DNA of 64,000 nucleotides from Deltaproteobacteria bacterium YD0425bin51 (lineage in GTDB: Bacteria > Desulfobacterota > Desulfobacteria > Desulfobacterales > YD0425bin51), in NCBI GenBank assembly GCA_002753225.1, contig PDZS01000006.1, positions 1 through 64,000 of the forward strand, read 5' to 3'. Positions 63,701 to 64,000 of the stretch are shown piece after piece (within the stretch, counting starts at the first letter, position 1; the number at the start of each line of letters is the position of its first letter). The position numbers and the translations under genes were made by a program. The notes below the pieces were generated by a model. The model saw only the letters and a program-made list of their open reading frames with translations, was not told the DNA's origin and searched no databases.

Positions 63701-64000
63701 CAATAGTTCAAATAACTTTAGTCGATGCTTTTGGAAATCTTGTAGAAAGATTTAATAATAACGGATATTACTATAGTGCAGATTTTTTACTCACAGTCTC
63801 CATGTCAGGAAATGCTGAAAGTAATGGATCAAAGGAAAAGATTACAGTTAATATACAAAAAGGAATTGCAGAATTCCCTGTAAAAGATGATGTGATTGAA
63901 GATGTAAAACTTACAATTGAAAAAATTGAACCCGAACCAGTTGGATTCAATAAAAATGCAAGCATGAGTTTAAGATTTGCTAAAAAGTCTCCTGTAATTT
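33799..64000 (+). CDS. giant exported multidomain protein, at least 10,067 residues (3' end beyond window)
   Basis: A single frame runs from GTG 33799 to the window end without a stop. I read most of its lines directly and none contains an in-frame stop. A Sec signal peptide covers residues 1-37 (KKH, hydrophobic IWGIYFFIIFLLIVMG, cleavage after SYA). A Big_2-like domain lies at about residues 290-365. Tandem Ig-like modules of the Big_7 style continue to about 3150. Seven composite LVIVD/SbsA/IPT units span about 3155-7574. Further Ig-like and propeller-like segments reach about 9700, and Big_1/invasin-like modules run to the edge. The mass already exceeds 1 MDa. The architecture fits a surface adhesin or extracellular matrix protein. 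No catalytic domain, calcium-binding toxin repeats, autotransporter barrel, LPXTG or PEP-CTERM tail is visible in this part. Confidence 0.95.
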   Translation, partial: MITLSSFKKHNFINIWGIYFFIIFLLIVMGNSYLSYAGSNSLVDIRVDGSLNDDPGKVSYVTRINDFSNITSISFIAGDKIGTISPNETYSIPNSPLVREFKFEGIGENKLNPQVTLQFSDGSNQVYTESFHNDKELPSLSFEAVNLSDIDKHQYLVVSAKAKDDVDISYVNFSVVGIRASDLRDAGGIVARARENAFAKTNGFETVYPVDDSQELFTLPLEITKILDKESIEHDGIVLIDIMAVDASGNQNSLSKIAFTGKDVVEKASNLQVIPSQIIFTNLLESVTIIPSVDFQFRGMTPLPGSGNGITYESSNPNLVLVTNEGVVYPLQETGSEKITVTVKYPDLTPINIPVEVDLSKGLVALKAKGLNENGQFVLSRLNSRFQLPKIIGIFNDGIESEITSQVVIEYILDENASGIIDLNPQTGLLSKALIPSSNPILMTVRLKGNTNILAKIPIIAFDSIPEIDVELPLEVKAGAQLLVHAKANDDIGISEVRFMMNETFVGSRQKPPYDLTIDITKDLARSILSFKVIAIDTAGQQNETSKKEVKVIPEEEFTIPKVDIDFPLSMQRFVEATPVRYQVSTNLEDTVESDINYIEFYLDGKRLGMVFPSYEKRQDKTGLFKIWRTEALLPSISTDETSSYFYALVNANGKQFKTDQRLIRVIKNTSPSILITSPVSGTPVSVGQDLNINVEMTDDTLPLGLNLSLLMNGKVFKEYVYEKKTDYFSGNFNKKASYSFIVPIGSELLGTTITFQVEGKDFHGLISKSEEIKLSVKNDQPPNVAITNPVMGAHFVSGLPIEIRANANDDIGIKRIDFYVQDRLVGSSDKLPYFYQYQTPEGIITERSFKIFVKAIDTKDQETKSEDVLVTLGKDEEPPVLNIVSPVITKTEGGEELSIIAEESEVVFKVAGYDNVEIKNLEVRGIQKQSNTYVFTGNMDHVLSGDEFSPQQIPGTLHAFSALKLVRVPIFSRASEIAHDLYPIKVVATDKAGNSSAANIVIAVVGDSKPSITDVNSDKKGYFPKDLVRLNICAKDDKGVAKIEAKYYLDEGKEPVFSDEKEIKIPANTIDTLFSLDLDKLNISNANHKIRTNIHAIDNKGQYSDTPYVFEIKVDPDVTAPLSSIYRPLTGSMLYHDESVLIKAKAIDNSKLSYIEIKADGNVIYQQSQLNSSEIDAEVNYKIPKVGEELLLILNVKDIFGNESSTNWRYSITDDVPPVVSIRSPAKGSRLIEGEQFTLIASVTDNLKVVSAVFFIEQDGKTLFSKEFNEKEIEEGQAGGRYLSVGMRVPHKPDTGESTIRIGVRATDERSLKSEAILELEILDDLESPKIDMSEPSGNIRVMPGTVFNVKGNGEDNVYINDIIPVIIDDKGIDTDLSWAVISRNDKMETITAPNPNSFGGVIVGKRFHTTFDGRIKLPLSYFKNVGQSFKFLLKAKDNGVNEGKTLPINITIQGDEKPPYISILEPKEKVYELQTVSARVQITDDISIASYKVYIDGSPLTILKEEKDLDKESIEITTSEIDLLKYDFKDKEKDHFALVVEARDASGNLSRETKIVYIKEDLPPILSISNQLPENDIVKGGIAFQTIKIEDDYAASNSPLSYFAVYTSLKGLDQEGVRDPMGEILDNIPYISIGYPEAKGIDSRLTVGDKAYIETKAGRLNVSPIPAQNSKLKLDFGQEYTVKYKVKVLEDSICNIPKGEYIVESLDNIIFSEINSAHIIPEISDKNGAHIDSYIQAIQLDKSNLSSQQISISVYIKDSHEGERLAVISSDMIFKSSALSHSTATKVFVPSHYDIQDLSILAHGIDRFSKKRGPQTLQVLSNRNAVSDAIQPTIIVKSPANGVNLVPLQQIDIKIEAHDNSNAIAALQMFEGQNKLIREIGGKFGVSDYQFAYQVPREYSNSELKLLVVAKDYSGASASQVLTFPVINNEPPQLNFKAFSSYEANGKYLKVYDTPERLNYGEFWLRHGEKFKLDVSLADDAGIDKYLIFWIDSSGIRHEIFKKELSTICPQPKVTNTDVAAEIIFDKLNPTEYEAVVIDNYGNQTKRTFIIHPQTNLIPQVRIAYPAQDQLIAAGTFKIKIGLAAADDRIIPDDGIEFYANNTRLNILNKDKIDSASIKQAFSLIYDSIEKVYSKEIAEEYGKIDSPYSKTIEFEMEVPSGLIRASEPVTLTAVVKDCDGAIGRHEVTYIAAKDEINPEVAITKPELGFGAYESSDFTLGFRAYDNVKVEKLSLYYTYGAREPDGTYRRGVYGTPVRAIDGIESRDFEPVTTVNIDTPEYLQLIHVDRIKDISSKIPDLNLGGDIKYDIWIKVIVQDASGNKREREISYPVRIDERPVIDIISPVNGAKVVEGSPFIVNINSFDDVGISYIRLIAYHGENKKEIFNIPLHAPPYQFQITIPAFDSEKISENKIYLHAEAIDTYGSKFGDLDKHNALEDINLEIVKDEPPHIVISVPKNNSEIVEGNYLLVEVNAVDDVALTHVSLNVKGLISGDRTFTDTKFPYEFLVEIPYGQAGKDINITANTTELSLSGTGRSAATVSPTIVHVTKDVKPPEIIVITPPKEGAAVVEKRMLPFTAEITDDVSVSTVAVSLICNGDVVFYRLMHAQPFSGAIPLKTIKEYVGNGTFTGNQLPMTIRFLAKDGAGNESEVKIPMTLITNQPPEISQIQILDSRGFSLGSQISEIAEGRSVVVNVIATDHETGVDAVRLYQSIYKSGEEPQYKLIGEDNAAPFQFHLTVPAGHTGEILSFKADAKDIDGYISSPSSPKNIKIVADQPPQAAIVKPKNDESVIIDGQNIEILVEAIDDLGIEGIDRVVFYINDIPVKTVYDGINSIYRAFLTPPKGVKGFVIHAIVYDVVGHSSRTKSVKIGKVEDTVAPKISVLYPACGEILTAGEKIVSRVAVEDIGDDSERYVYMNWIREYQNSDTGLWEKLFEKQVELGLNKSDPDNHYYEYGYEFVDGNILKRTDKLNERIRIVTHVKTPNHTVSKVTIHEIGLPITERRFFLSSSDPKDLSAAKQIYYTAVSQFHSKDKTGALVSAWSTQDPMRVERGLCNLTIPEFKTDVLPKTGLFIADSVNETLSEEGTGTYFVSSDLYAGASEIFSGTITEIYADKNFVLASKTGSFTASSKNFINNENGELLIFTVQNGDEQFGIPYLLTGRIDMPYPDVYGVTRKDNIALVANGFGGIQVIDISNLTAPYHVGYIKPNGFARDVAIWGHYALIAASQEGLVIADIEDPTMPIIARQDTLGVANRIYVEGNLVYVTDMAYDGGTSQLNVINISDPFHPRIERTISLKPNRQDFVSDGVYDLFVSGGKAYVTVHYSNQEDRPVQSVVEIIDLNANYKDNSFDITVPVVIHRNADDKDFAPRGLAIARGGVQVAAAKQGIERIELPSLTILSHYPFMSEENVDRAMDKITIELSHILPSDTKLSEFIRVTEIDPQLGQDASSLFDISFALSDGKPNYRFIELTRKQDKLLLPNLQYFVTIKKGLSPLTGIPLDADYTFNFYTSNVEKWEKPDIQSVEPSFGGISGNTPIVITGTNFGKNPSLYLGGQRLVIDRIITATESGASFDSIYAKTVPNYPGPASIKVIHENGLSDLVLGAFTYVDILKISFINPPVVRVSQKGAGDKVEVIGYGFHAGVVLRAYKNGDPKTAVEIPVDNSRLKLYSAEKMEWIVPDFGESFRGFVDVEISDSTHNKFLLPNALFYGKLQIDRQIEPENPLSIDEIAAYLTEKESYIPNPVKLPPGSIIDIASDETLSLIYVLGKGELPCDKNSNCVTPEKAKNIEYFHNYFAPAWISLVHYSRDKLENAAPMHGLGYFNLPQELIPVSMELGKKHLYVSAYGYHFPYIDTPYEDKNVILVYDRENRINVDSKDRDILYYLPLNFKQAPKSMATAGNLLFAASKDDGVAVISLANPQKPSLIRTLKYGRINGKEDLLLPEVVQIVGNTLHVSNMGGSRFIFDITKPSLPQVGYTSIDGYSEVIPFDSYLAHASGDGLNFDLYDVSRPGYAKIISKFDSHGFKLPGELLNVFAKTTLAGTNCKTDKGSYISLFDISEKTCIKLFDALKIDNYLLRSTLTNDGIILAASSKRLIFIDSLTLDLISSEPSNGANGFPIDQPIKLIFNRPIEVPSDKTIEEYLQPYLKLVLDDGSKDGQSIPYHLSDQLLLTPLNPLTPLTNYRIILKGDTISRRTIGLFDKVISFKTGKGSTPAPKIISVDPGIISINGGTIYVSVKNASSPSFLIGGNSSSYSSSEILGENETRFMLQAPPNASGPANLVVANESGGQDELIGAVYYVESLKLTSVSPNQGSSNGGTKVLITGKGFRSGLNKINVTFGDTPVLDEDIHVIDENTLSVISPPGPLGIVDIAVSIDNGQSAILKDAFDYRQPVQANIKDKDTKARIYDLAVDPTGTYLAAAAGIGGVYIYNIDASAYTANPQNPLNLDALRNTIDLDKNDIDDRILVKVPLPDSYIALGVETYFERGVDRILVTAAKINEPNNSSKLFIIGFDENNIKNTTIITSLPLYSAFARGISAKNDLAVVAMAERGIGFVDIQVQTKAYLTSHMRLPKDHMALDVVSIPFELNNSKLYAVTSGHFDISNNRLLNADDQNSGSFYIIESSAKTGFKIIGQIEIPASSVKIEGNIAYLAAGDAGLVIVDISDVTSPKIISRINQIGHVYDIDIKGHNLYLALGEKGILTVDVTNPSLPNIKKGMEAFDDNILESVIAGNYSAISGGKLDIGGTVIQISPDAIPKEDKLEDEIDEFCIESVSPRHILQGKSYGITASGIGIPNDVSRVQLFINDIKAKIIKITSDSKDARASIIFAEVPAISIPGQYDVRVMVEKLSLWTSKTLHGGLIVDAPVKFEKIEPEWGEITGGTTVTIYGAGFEPGNTVMDGLQIRIGDIPVSSIRVLSNDRMEIITTGGRTGRNNVYGEDRYGNLAQLTDDKGFGYGLKHLITQHVGNLYPSDVYVDQETGIAVTNGGYLFEGYSPQIIENLILPETIRAATFDVSDPNEIVLIGGISTLPSNKVKDLTGIPLSYDSIRIFPSYEIENEQLRKRLYVASGSGGIATLNLDEQSGLQLISQVLDESDAHHTIDVVKSGYTAFADRVIAETYDPPENECSFSPMKTNELGIESINYSVPSDPVYIGPVIDGNGKRIVASNVVKINEDWIYTAGKRAALQWNLDNCILTRKFSAIKPSMDIKDSVYAVNIYDRIFSREYRFDHNVRDLIFYGDYMIALQEGLGIEIRHKEKAEIKALLKFDKRMQHNVSYGARLKRYANLLFVSAENGGIIIIDISSPMSPRIISAGNTEPIEAADFYKDRLITVSSQKGVSVFKLPGAFVVETLVDERGYIGDDENYQVRFNEPVTEESLKEDNAVTVKRIDNGEQLNITIHAINPKENTSDRFSIEFNREPGKEYEIRIQNARNLRNGGLWVPFTGHIKAASSGAGRLSISSVSGGIFNRSDNKPIIIKGTGFKNDPELKVYIDQYEVIPEWIDENTLKLPAGSVEILPLSLSEHHLRVKNKEFSSGMPGAIVIGEKLDSAHFKLSLESASIKGGRHVFIESSEMAILPGTKVIMRSADGQEIRTEEAANGTFIYDLRDNVVDLKTFRFVLPSVIYPGLYKIYLEIAGKEVFVGNFSYTMEGGRSIDLPNYPPMVIGGAEISENILFVGIKNGINPTVDNRFLMKSGFEIYDISIWDRPVRLSQINMSKPVTGVTTYGNIAYLANGSDGLVVVDISDLKSPHIIRNIPVPGHIATDVSLNKNKGILAMSLINPLGTGLIRFFDIHDTELDMPQGYSTISFSDDKLTGQPVDIAWQGDNLFVLLNKEGTLYLVIFNLGSSDKSYTIQPIDRGKLTGDITDASLLVQFGQIIITTGKEYLSLYPDETGKYLSEYWQEIHEGSNEILANQGSIFIAQDQGIANTPVLNLAVTSISPDFASTLTPGEIIKIQLCHLIDTDESTLKSGIKLYDKSGTELPLDTYSLKGINTLSGGYIEVKLSENLNYIGDVTLKISKDIKAIDGKHLIKAVEGYFKIKGGKCLKIDKAVPHYFHGDGNEIASLKGIGFGTNKEEVIITIGGIKIAGAQIIDISDTEIKFKLPHFDIGANSTALSVIVTRNDLSGILNGAIVIQPKIALQNIDPSIGPPEGGNIVHLYGVGFNNNVSVRFGGAAAGDLKLKSSSEMEVRVPSGSFGYVDVSIENKFFNNEVNVLSSGYFYANKETGSIRATQEEYKLGPVSGMAVKDQILYAITGGSYDAMDKNGGVFRHLNTTKAQLILCNISDPVHPELIYKEISDKRFPYHFDAALEPDGFRSIAAYGNDLFFGGGNRLIHMDITLPADPILISEISLSGTVNSIIVKDDLVYVSTSKGIYIYKISHDRKLQELSLISSIAIGGEPGKILVDEDILWASLPNISKVIAIDLMKGDYTVVNTISLVDMGGNKIKAAKMLVLGDLLLVSSGEKGIILAYAIRQDNSSYPVSQFSLSYLKSGLDIYAGDMIICGQTLYAASGSGDVQVFDISAYLDNKFQENIPLKNYFSTTGSVNAIALGNGAVYSGTAFAYSNNKPVENPLDKDTNISDIGGDLNTIVSDKLLIIDQIPKPRAALPISDAIEIQFNRILDPEKLNEFGDTLFEVTKSGSKVDGYVSSQINSTGTRLFFRPINAFIDKTEYLVKISSNLSDIHGKTIDKDYTFRFIADDNKKPFIYDIQPPLGSFNGGEEIIITGENFSQNSLIYIGGILVTEDLILRRSDTEIVFRLPAFSGSILENRLVGITLVNGGFKSYRGACFTYAANPKIDEIGKFNPVTGAFYPNDDRFIYNAGEFIAIKGAGLNALTRVMVNEKPAKDVTPVDSKTISFRVPDETVGKLKISVSNLKDGRDAVQNEELSVDLKSMLQITGNSSLYSRASDFITFIYEEKDGSLARLFTTRDGTVPVLLSEIRVGEKIHALSMSNAYLIMSVGPNHELLIYNITNPYAPERINRISNPNDMVFDRICLVKDTFISHATDGKIYAGQVNGAKWENIGENYIDICVEDSYLYLLKDQVIEVRAANDLKSIKSKINHSIILPKKLKSSPQRLIVSSGNSLEVIASKNLEKIGVFNFDNLIESAINGELLAAVNSEGLTVYDINYSGLKKIVTVKYDGEFRDISQLGFKNNLLEWCGQNNYYNAQIPLVNIVDTIPRYISKDNEIVTLKGTGDLSGLNDVFFDIRSVSDNYLMPGTSRLAGKELQFQVAGNFYTQGELYNLSISKPKTIIDGGEITFDLPWYLKAADIFGIVPMEIYRLTPSITVTNRATQFKVTGAQLGQAVSLKLNNIDILNFNSSNDGSTLTFEASISDPGLYTLQIKDEAGGIECLQAALSVDEPLGVTDVRTDNALGNDKVSDSGGTNVSIYGTGFNGDVHLHWFEANAGFEVNKNNEIIPIRLLDKEIRFNSPVTKHGKEYKAVIFKYSTNEVIDVPKLLISQDDTKPKLTGYQHLNYSNGVQLTFNEHVTASDFNVKCEYKDYSGKILEDVSSQFELKALGNIIELKPISIEVLQHNRIYSAAINDIRDLNGNFPIDCNEINNGRYFYVFTASDTLAPRNLSIVRMPDKQAVTPAMLLIRGKTYTFVPDALDNMSDISKIRFTTRISTDGGLNFDSPKDVVIKDGFSISVKESDQMVSILLSAIDQSEKFSEQRFDIAVTDPDIEISRLYTVPLFVEELTRADICFDVTGNIDLISKSEMRISGNIYPSTIKKISSNKAQIYTSYLNPKLKDINGNNIPVQLRITYGFKGTKTIDDSYSLVMDSTPPVISIVSPITGAGIPIGEITNILIKSFDRYGIDRVEVSVNGGAWQAISNPNLFEYRPTSLDNITISVRAIDANGNISLMSDNAVVTLKPYDAKLGEPRIEIVSPKDGAAFHEKQQIFIEAFIKNITEAKLYMDVGGDANDNRNPQPITITRSKDNPEQFAFKAVLPAVNENIAVVMRLEGAGLVSKRFINVIKDGSIENEITILLNPENKILTGTNLWITVDKPEDMFDFSEDSIVTVQDPEGDAVTAQIKVGVGPRNVSIGNKGTYVGITGVLSDLSDNKKTIKKRLSKIPYFSDSRTSIYTHPNADSVNDDMAIVPGLDASGHRLLWTVNHRKGGYEVKHQGGTFISKTKGSLKHLQFTGAGLLAKETEGVSHKILFAPLENGALGNIYRQSISGELVGGSGATIFTRHGQVFDGYCYVKGQFIPIAGKFISALVRMAVVNAGRLYILTDTGIYAYMAGGDDFIKLTELFYIAMPNVEGIIVDGSNLIAWKDNIASQYKLMQDGSLSPIGTIDAKGKITEGIFDGEILWMLVSGQYADITWQGYINQECVAINDIGVDKLLFSGNKVYERKAQQIYIRDTIAGYVENSFEPNFVETSAGVIIYNLLESQTTGGETYTFFNSDGKIIPYQQIWHSDQIGYFLQRQAELSSNIEVVRTDRRGNTQRNSITINDTSNEGVPYDKDFEGNIFNEESVIISKPEPNLAISEGAKMVVEFTATQKSDKPFRYTEVSLLDFNKNLKDKRLISDPKGNITLTLPDLFERENFYVRVRAYYGDNFNYAESETGIRIYPQLKLPDFEIQGAGNRIIAGSKLTAWVEPSIPSNIISNITAENPSKEILASDNSKISFIVPYNIEHFRITANISDGLGNTNTKEQIVEVISPFFINVSSENRPFKTGMPDIGNAWFAYERNLYDIKGDLLNTLKSNITSIDYLGNRLILALENTGIVVTDPANNYQELSQKPILGKISHLTVSNDRLLSLVNGTVHGYKISGNAIEDICTIPVYGDVIDIKAHKDGFLILTNGQILNIGHDFNIINRLNGNFTAMSKIEDYIFIASSDGALHVVYDNFTDHTFNLGIKASKLILLQGDLLALANTGIQVIDIRNPLKPEQIGNFYLSLGEDVSQAFIASGKLWIGGSHGFIIDLQRKSYEPIKRYISPKPRGNILDVKINNGTYFAAAGPYGAVTLKQTPNSGWVEEVHPIPFTYTTEKVEIKGETRYLMQPDANRVIAINPNGNERVLFEGARFENLTLTKEMIVASAGSTLYLSDFYYTKTKTIDLSEGENIVSICSLGKNILVSTINGRIYRIEDGEVIRKVSIFNSSEPIRIMTSDSDYLYYVIGTTLNRLSLSDLNNTSIDLNELITAVYSGNGSMWAACSNTIYCFGPKSDWKEIPEPILITDHAVSALSVEYDRLFMGHGTQGLSVYDLSQETLHSSPALYLPSPDTIFAQGQSVPMQINSSCGINAVQYKINGELKAVSYTMPFSVNLPVPANLRNGQPFIITTEIETIWAEISESKPRRVVLQGEGLPPNPFSVTLEVKGDYLPKPLSIRADVHGSTQAISQVEFYYGAYSDGPFELIGKNLGPEYSIYKNFGTEADGHYIIARAIDVYGNIAESPKIKINRLTDSSPPTLPEISLEGHLSNGNPVQDQPFTVVVKLEDLESGVDFAILQRNGLIVATAFENGILRYEEKAPKNGDTFNYTVTARDKADNYISSSKTYTVTDDAPPEIISIDADNPVIEQNDFNVYVEAQDDVAIKSIEVTWHGNKYSDESGYFEIKDDRSARITSSITEPLMVKVVDNSGQETTQTIIITIVPDKAPDASKLNIIKPDSAYFNEYTSLRIANLGEADDGGLSNLTTHIIDLASGENKKTWAHGELFNVLTPSNEVNGDIFHFFVRIVDRLGQTSDTPIQTIKLKKRPNEIKFVNSGAEDVNPNSIKIGESLLFQVQVLDSYSYPVSEHAVNWHYSHGFNKLSPDYYIKTSSTDVNGFSIVDLTSNLKNSGQYTIIATTNNITAAWNVELQGGEVHHIEFTHIPEIQANGVANISLFAMDINNNFTTNANGIQVTIRIENKLFHFGFGDNITVKPLVNSSGTFGEEATITLVDGKAEVHLSVSEIAGNYLAGINILEDSTLSIIYDGVQTTKLPIKVISAEPSGLKLSEISKTNCKLCNPELLEVSETSIVQITLVDAFGNLVERFNNNGYYYSADFLLTVSMSGNAESNGSKEKITVNIQKGIAEFPVKDDVIEDVKLTIEKIEPEPVGFNKNASMSLRFAKKSPVI
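34900..43260 (+). repeat. giant protein region A: tandem Ig-like (Big_7-style) modules
   Basis: Residues about 370-3154 are built from modules of roughly 90-130 residues. Each opens with a Pro-rich linker (for example DQPPNVAITNP at 36139, DVPPVVSIRSP at 37444, DERPVIDIISP at 40804, DEPPHIVISVP at 41140, DQPPQAAIVKP at 42127). A strand with the pattern V-x-A-x-A-x-D-D-x-G-I follows, then V-x-F/L-Y. Examples of the DDIGI-type strand are at 35260, 36220 and 40888. Copies are strongly diverged, so this is old domain duplication and not recent nucleotide repeat expansion. The modules resemble extracellular Ig folds of bacterial adhesins and polysaccharide-binding proteins. Confidence 0.8.
43261..56520 (+). 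repeat. giant protein region B: seven LVIVD-propeller / SbsA-Ig / IPT-TIG composite units
   Basis: Unit boundaries by reading are 43261-44940, 44941-46980, 46981-48660, 48661-50760, 50761-52490, 52491-54480 and 54481-56520. Each unit opens with LVIVD-type blades (GIQVIDISNLTAPYHVGYI in unit 1, GLVIVDISDVTSPKIIS in unit 3, GIIIIDISSPMSPRIIS in unit 4, GLVVVDISDLKSPHIIR in unit 5). Then comes an SbsA-type Ig domain (PIKLIFNRPIEV at 46165; AIEIQFNRILDPEKL at 53641). Two IPT/TIG domains follow (GNTPIVITGTNFG at 44401; SNGGTKVLITGKGF at 46744; GGNIVHLYGVGF at 52258; NGGEEIIITGENF at 53959). Unit 3 lacks a clear SbsA domain. Unit 7 has about three IPT-like domains and an SbsA-like domain at its end. 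Confidence 0.85.
56521..62940 (+). repeat. giant protein region C: mixed Ig-like and additional propeller-like segments
   Basis: Residues about 7575-9714. Ig-like modules occur near 57150-57480 (STPPVISIVSPITGAGIP), 57460-57760, 61450-61700 and 61780-62640 (linkers SSPPTLPEISLEG and DDAPPEIISIDA). Propeller-like stretches made of about 40-residue blades lie at roughly 58080-58980, 59860-60790 and 60790-61450. One blade there still has the LVIVD pattern (ALANTGIQVIDIRNPLKPEQ at 60436). The strict seven-fold order of region B is lost here. Confidence 0.65.
62941..64000 (+). repeat. giant protein region D: invasin-like (Big_1-type) modules, cut by window end
   Basis: Residues about 9715-10067 form two to three modules of roughly 110-120 residues. 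They start with segments such as EVHHIEFTHIPEIQANGVAN (63235) and continue with ISLFAMDINNNFTTNANGIQ, then an alternating-strand stretch ending in LVDGKAEVHLSVSEIAG. This is the pattern of group-1 bacterial Ig domains found in invasins/intimins. A CxxC pair (Cys9954 and Cys9957, in TNCKLCNPE) opens the last visible module. The frame remains open at base 64000. Confidence 0.65.

Noticed and set aside
34419..63965. Many 60-137 codon frames on the - strand, and a few on + frame 2, inside 33.8-64 kb
   Set aside because: They all lie inside the continuous giant frame, have no ribosome binding sites or recognisable domains, and are expected shadows of a long AT-rich coding region.
33799..64000. Giant frame as a nonribosomal peptide or polyketide synthase
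   Set aside because: No adenylation, condensation, ketosynthase or carrier motifs appear. The sequence has beta-rich extracellular modules and begins with a signal peptide.

Overview
The window is AT-rich bacterial chromosome, roughly one third G+C by eye. It encodes a Gram-negative, diderm cell: the Kdo/Lpt lipopolysaccharide export genes, RpoN, Sec and outer-membrane-associated proteins are all present. An NfnAB-type electron-bifurcating transhydrogenase pair, the kdsC-lptCAB-rpoN-hpf-ptsN-rapZ-EIIA(Man) order and a TgpA/BatD/CsgG envelope complement suggest a low-GC member of the Desulfobacterota (Desulfobacterales-like). That placement is an inference from gene content and order, not a database result.

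Layout. (1) 1-8294, + strand: a tight housekeeping run with the end of a probable kdsA, then kdsC, lptC, lptA, lptB, rpoN, hpf, ptsN, rapZ, a mannose-family EIIA, gapA, tpiA and secG. It is followed by tRNA-Leu(GAG) and an intrinsic terminator. (2) 8467-10221, +: a BatD-like membrane protein. (3) 10263-25741, - strand: a long co-directional block. Read in transcription order it holds a TgpA-like transglutaminase, a propeller-type sensor histidine kinase, nfnA, nfnB, glucokinase, an RlmI-like methyltransferase, a metallo-hydrolase, a FlgT_N-like secreted protein, a CsgG/FlgT_C-like protein, a hyperacidic small protein, prfC and a periplasmic solute-binding protein. (4) 25836-31964, +: a 2042-residue secreted alpha-2-macroglobulin with a CxEQ thioester motif. 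(5) 32017-33443, -: a type II restriction-modification pair. (6) 33444-33798: a 355-base divergent intergenic region with a candidate promoter, a four-copy 16-base-period array of 11-bp near-palindromes and other inverted repeats. (7) 33799 to the window end, +: one uninterrupted reading frame of at least 10,067 codons with no stop before base 64000.

The giant gene is the main item of interest. It starts with GTG behind a good ribosome binding site and has a Sec signal peptide. It then has about 3100 residues of Ig-like modules, followed by a central region of about 4400 residues. In that central region a composite unit (LVIVD-type propeller, usually an SbsA-type Ig domain, then normally two IPT/TIG domains) recurs seven times with a 560-700 residue period. 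After this come more propeller-like and Ig-like segments, and then invasin-like (Big_1-type) modules that run off the edge. It is most simply read as a megadalton exported surface or matrix protein. Its C-terminus, and so its anchoring or secretion route, lies outside the window.

How the parts may work together: the - strand block and the A2M gene hold envelope-facing products (transglutaminase, periplasmic sensor, A2M, CsgG/FlgT-like pair) next to the giant exported protein. A functional link between them is only inferred from proximity. The first 8 kb is ordinary core genome.
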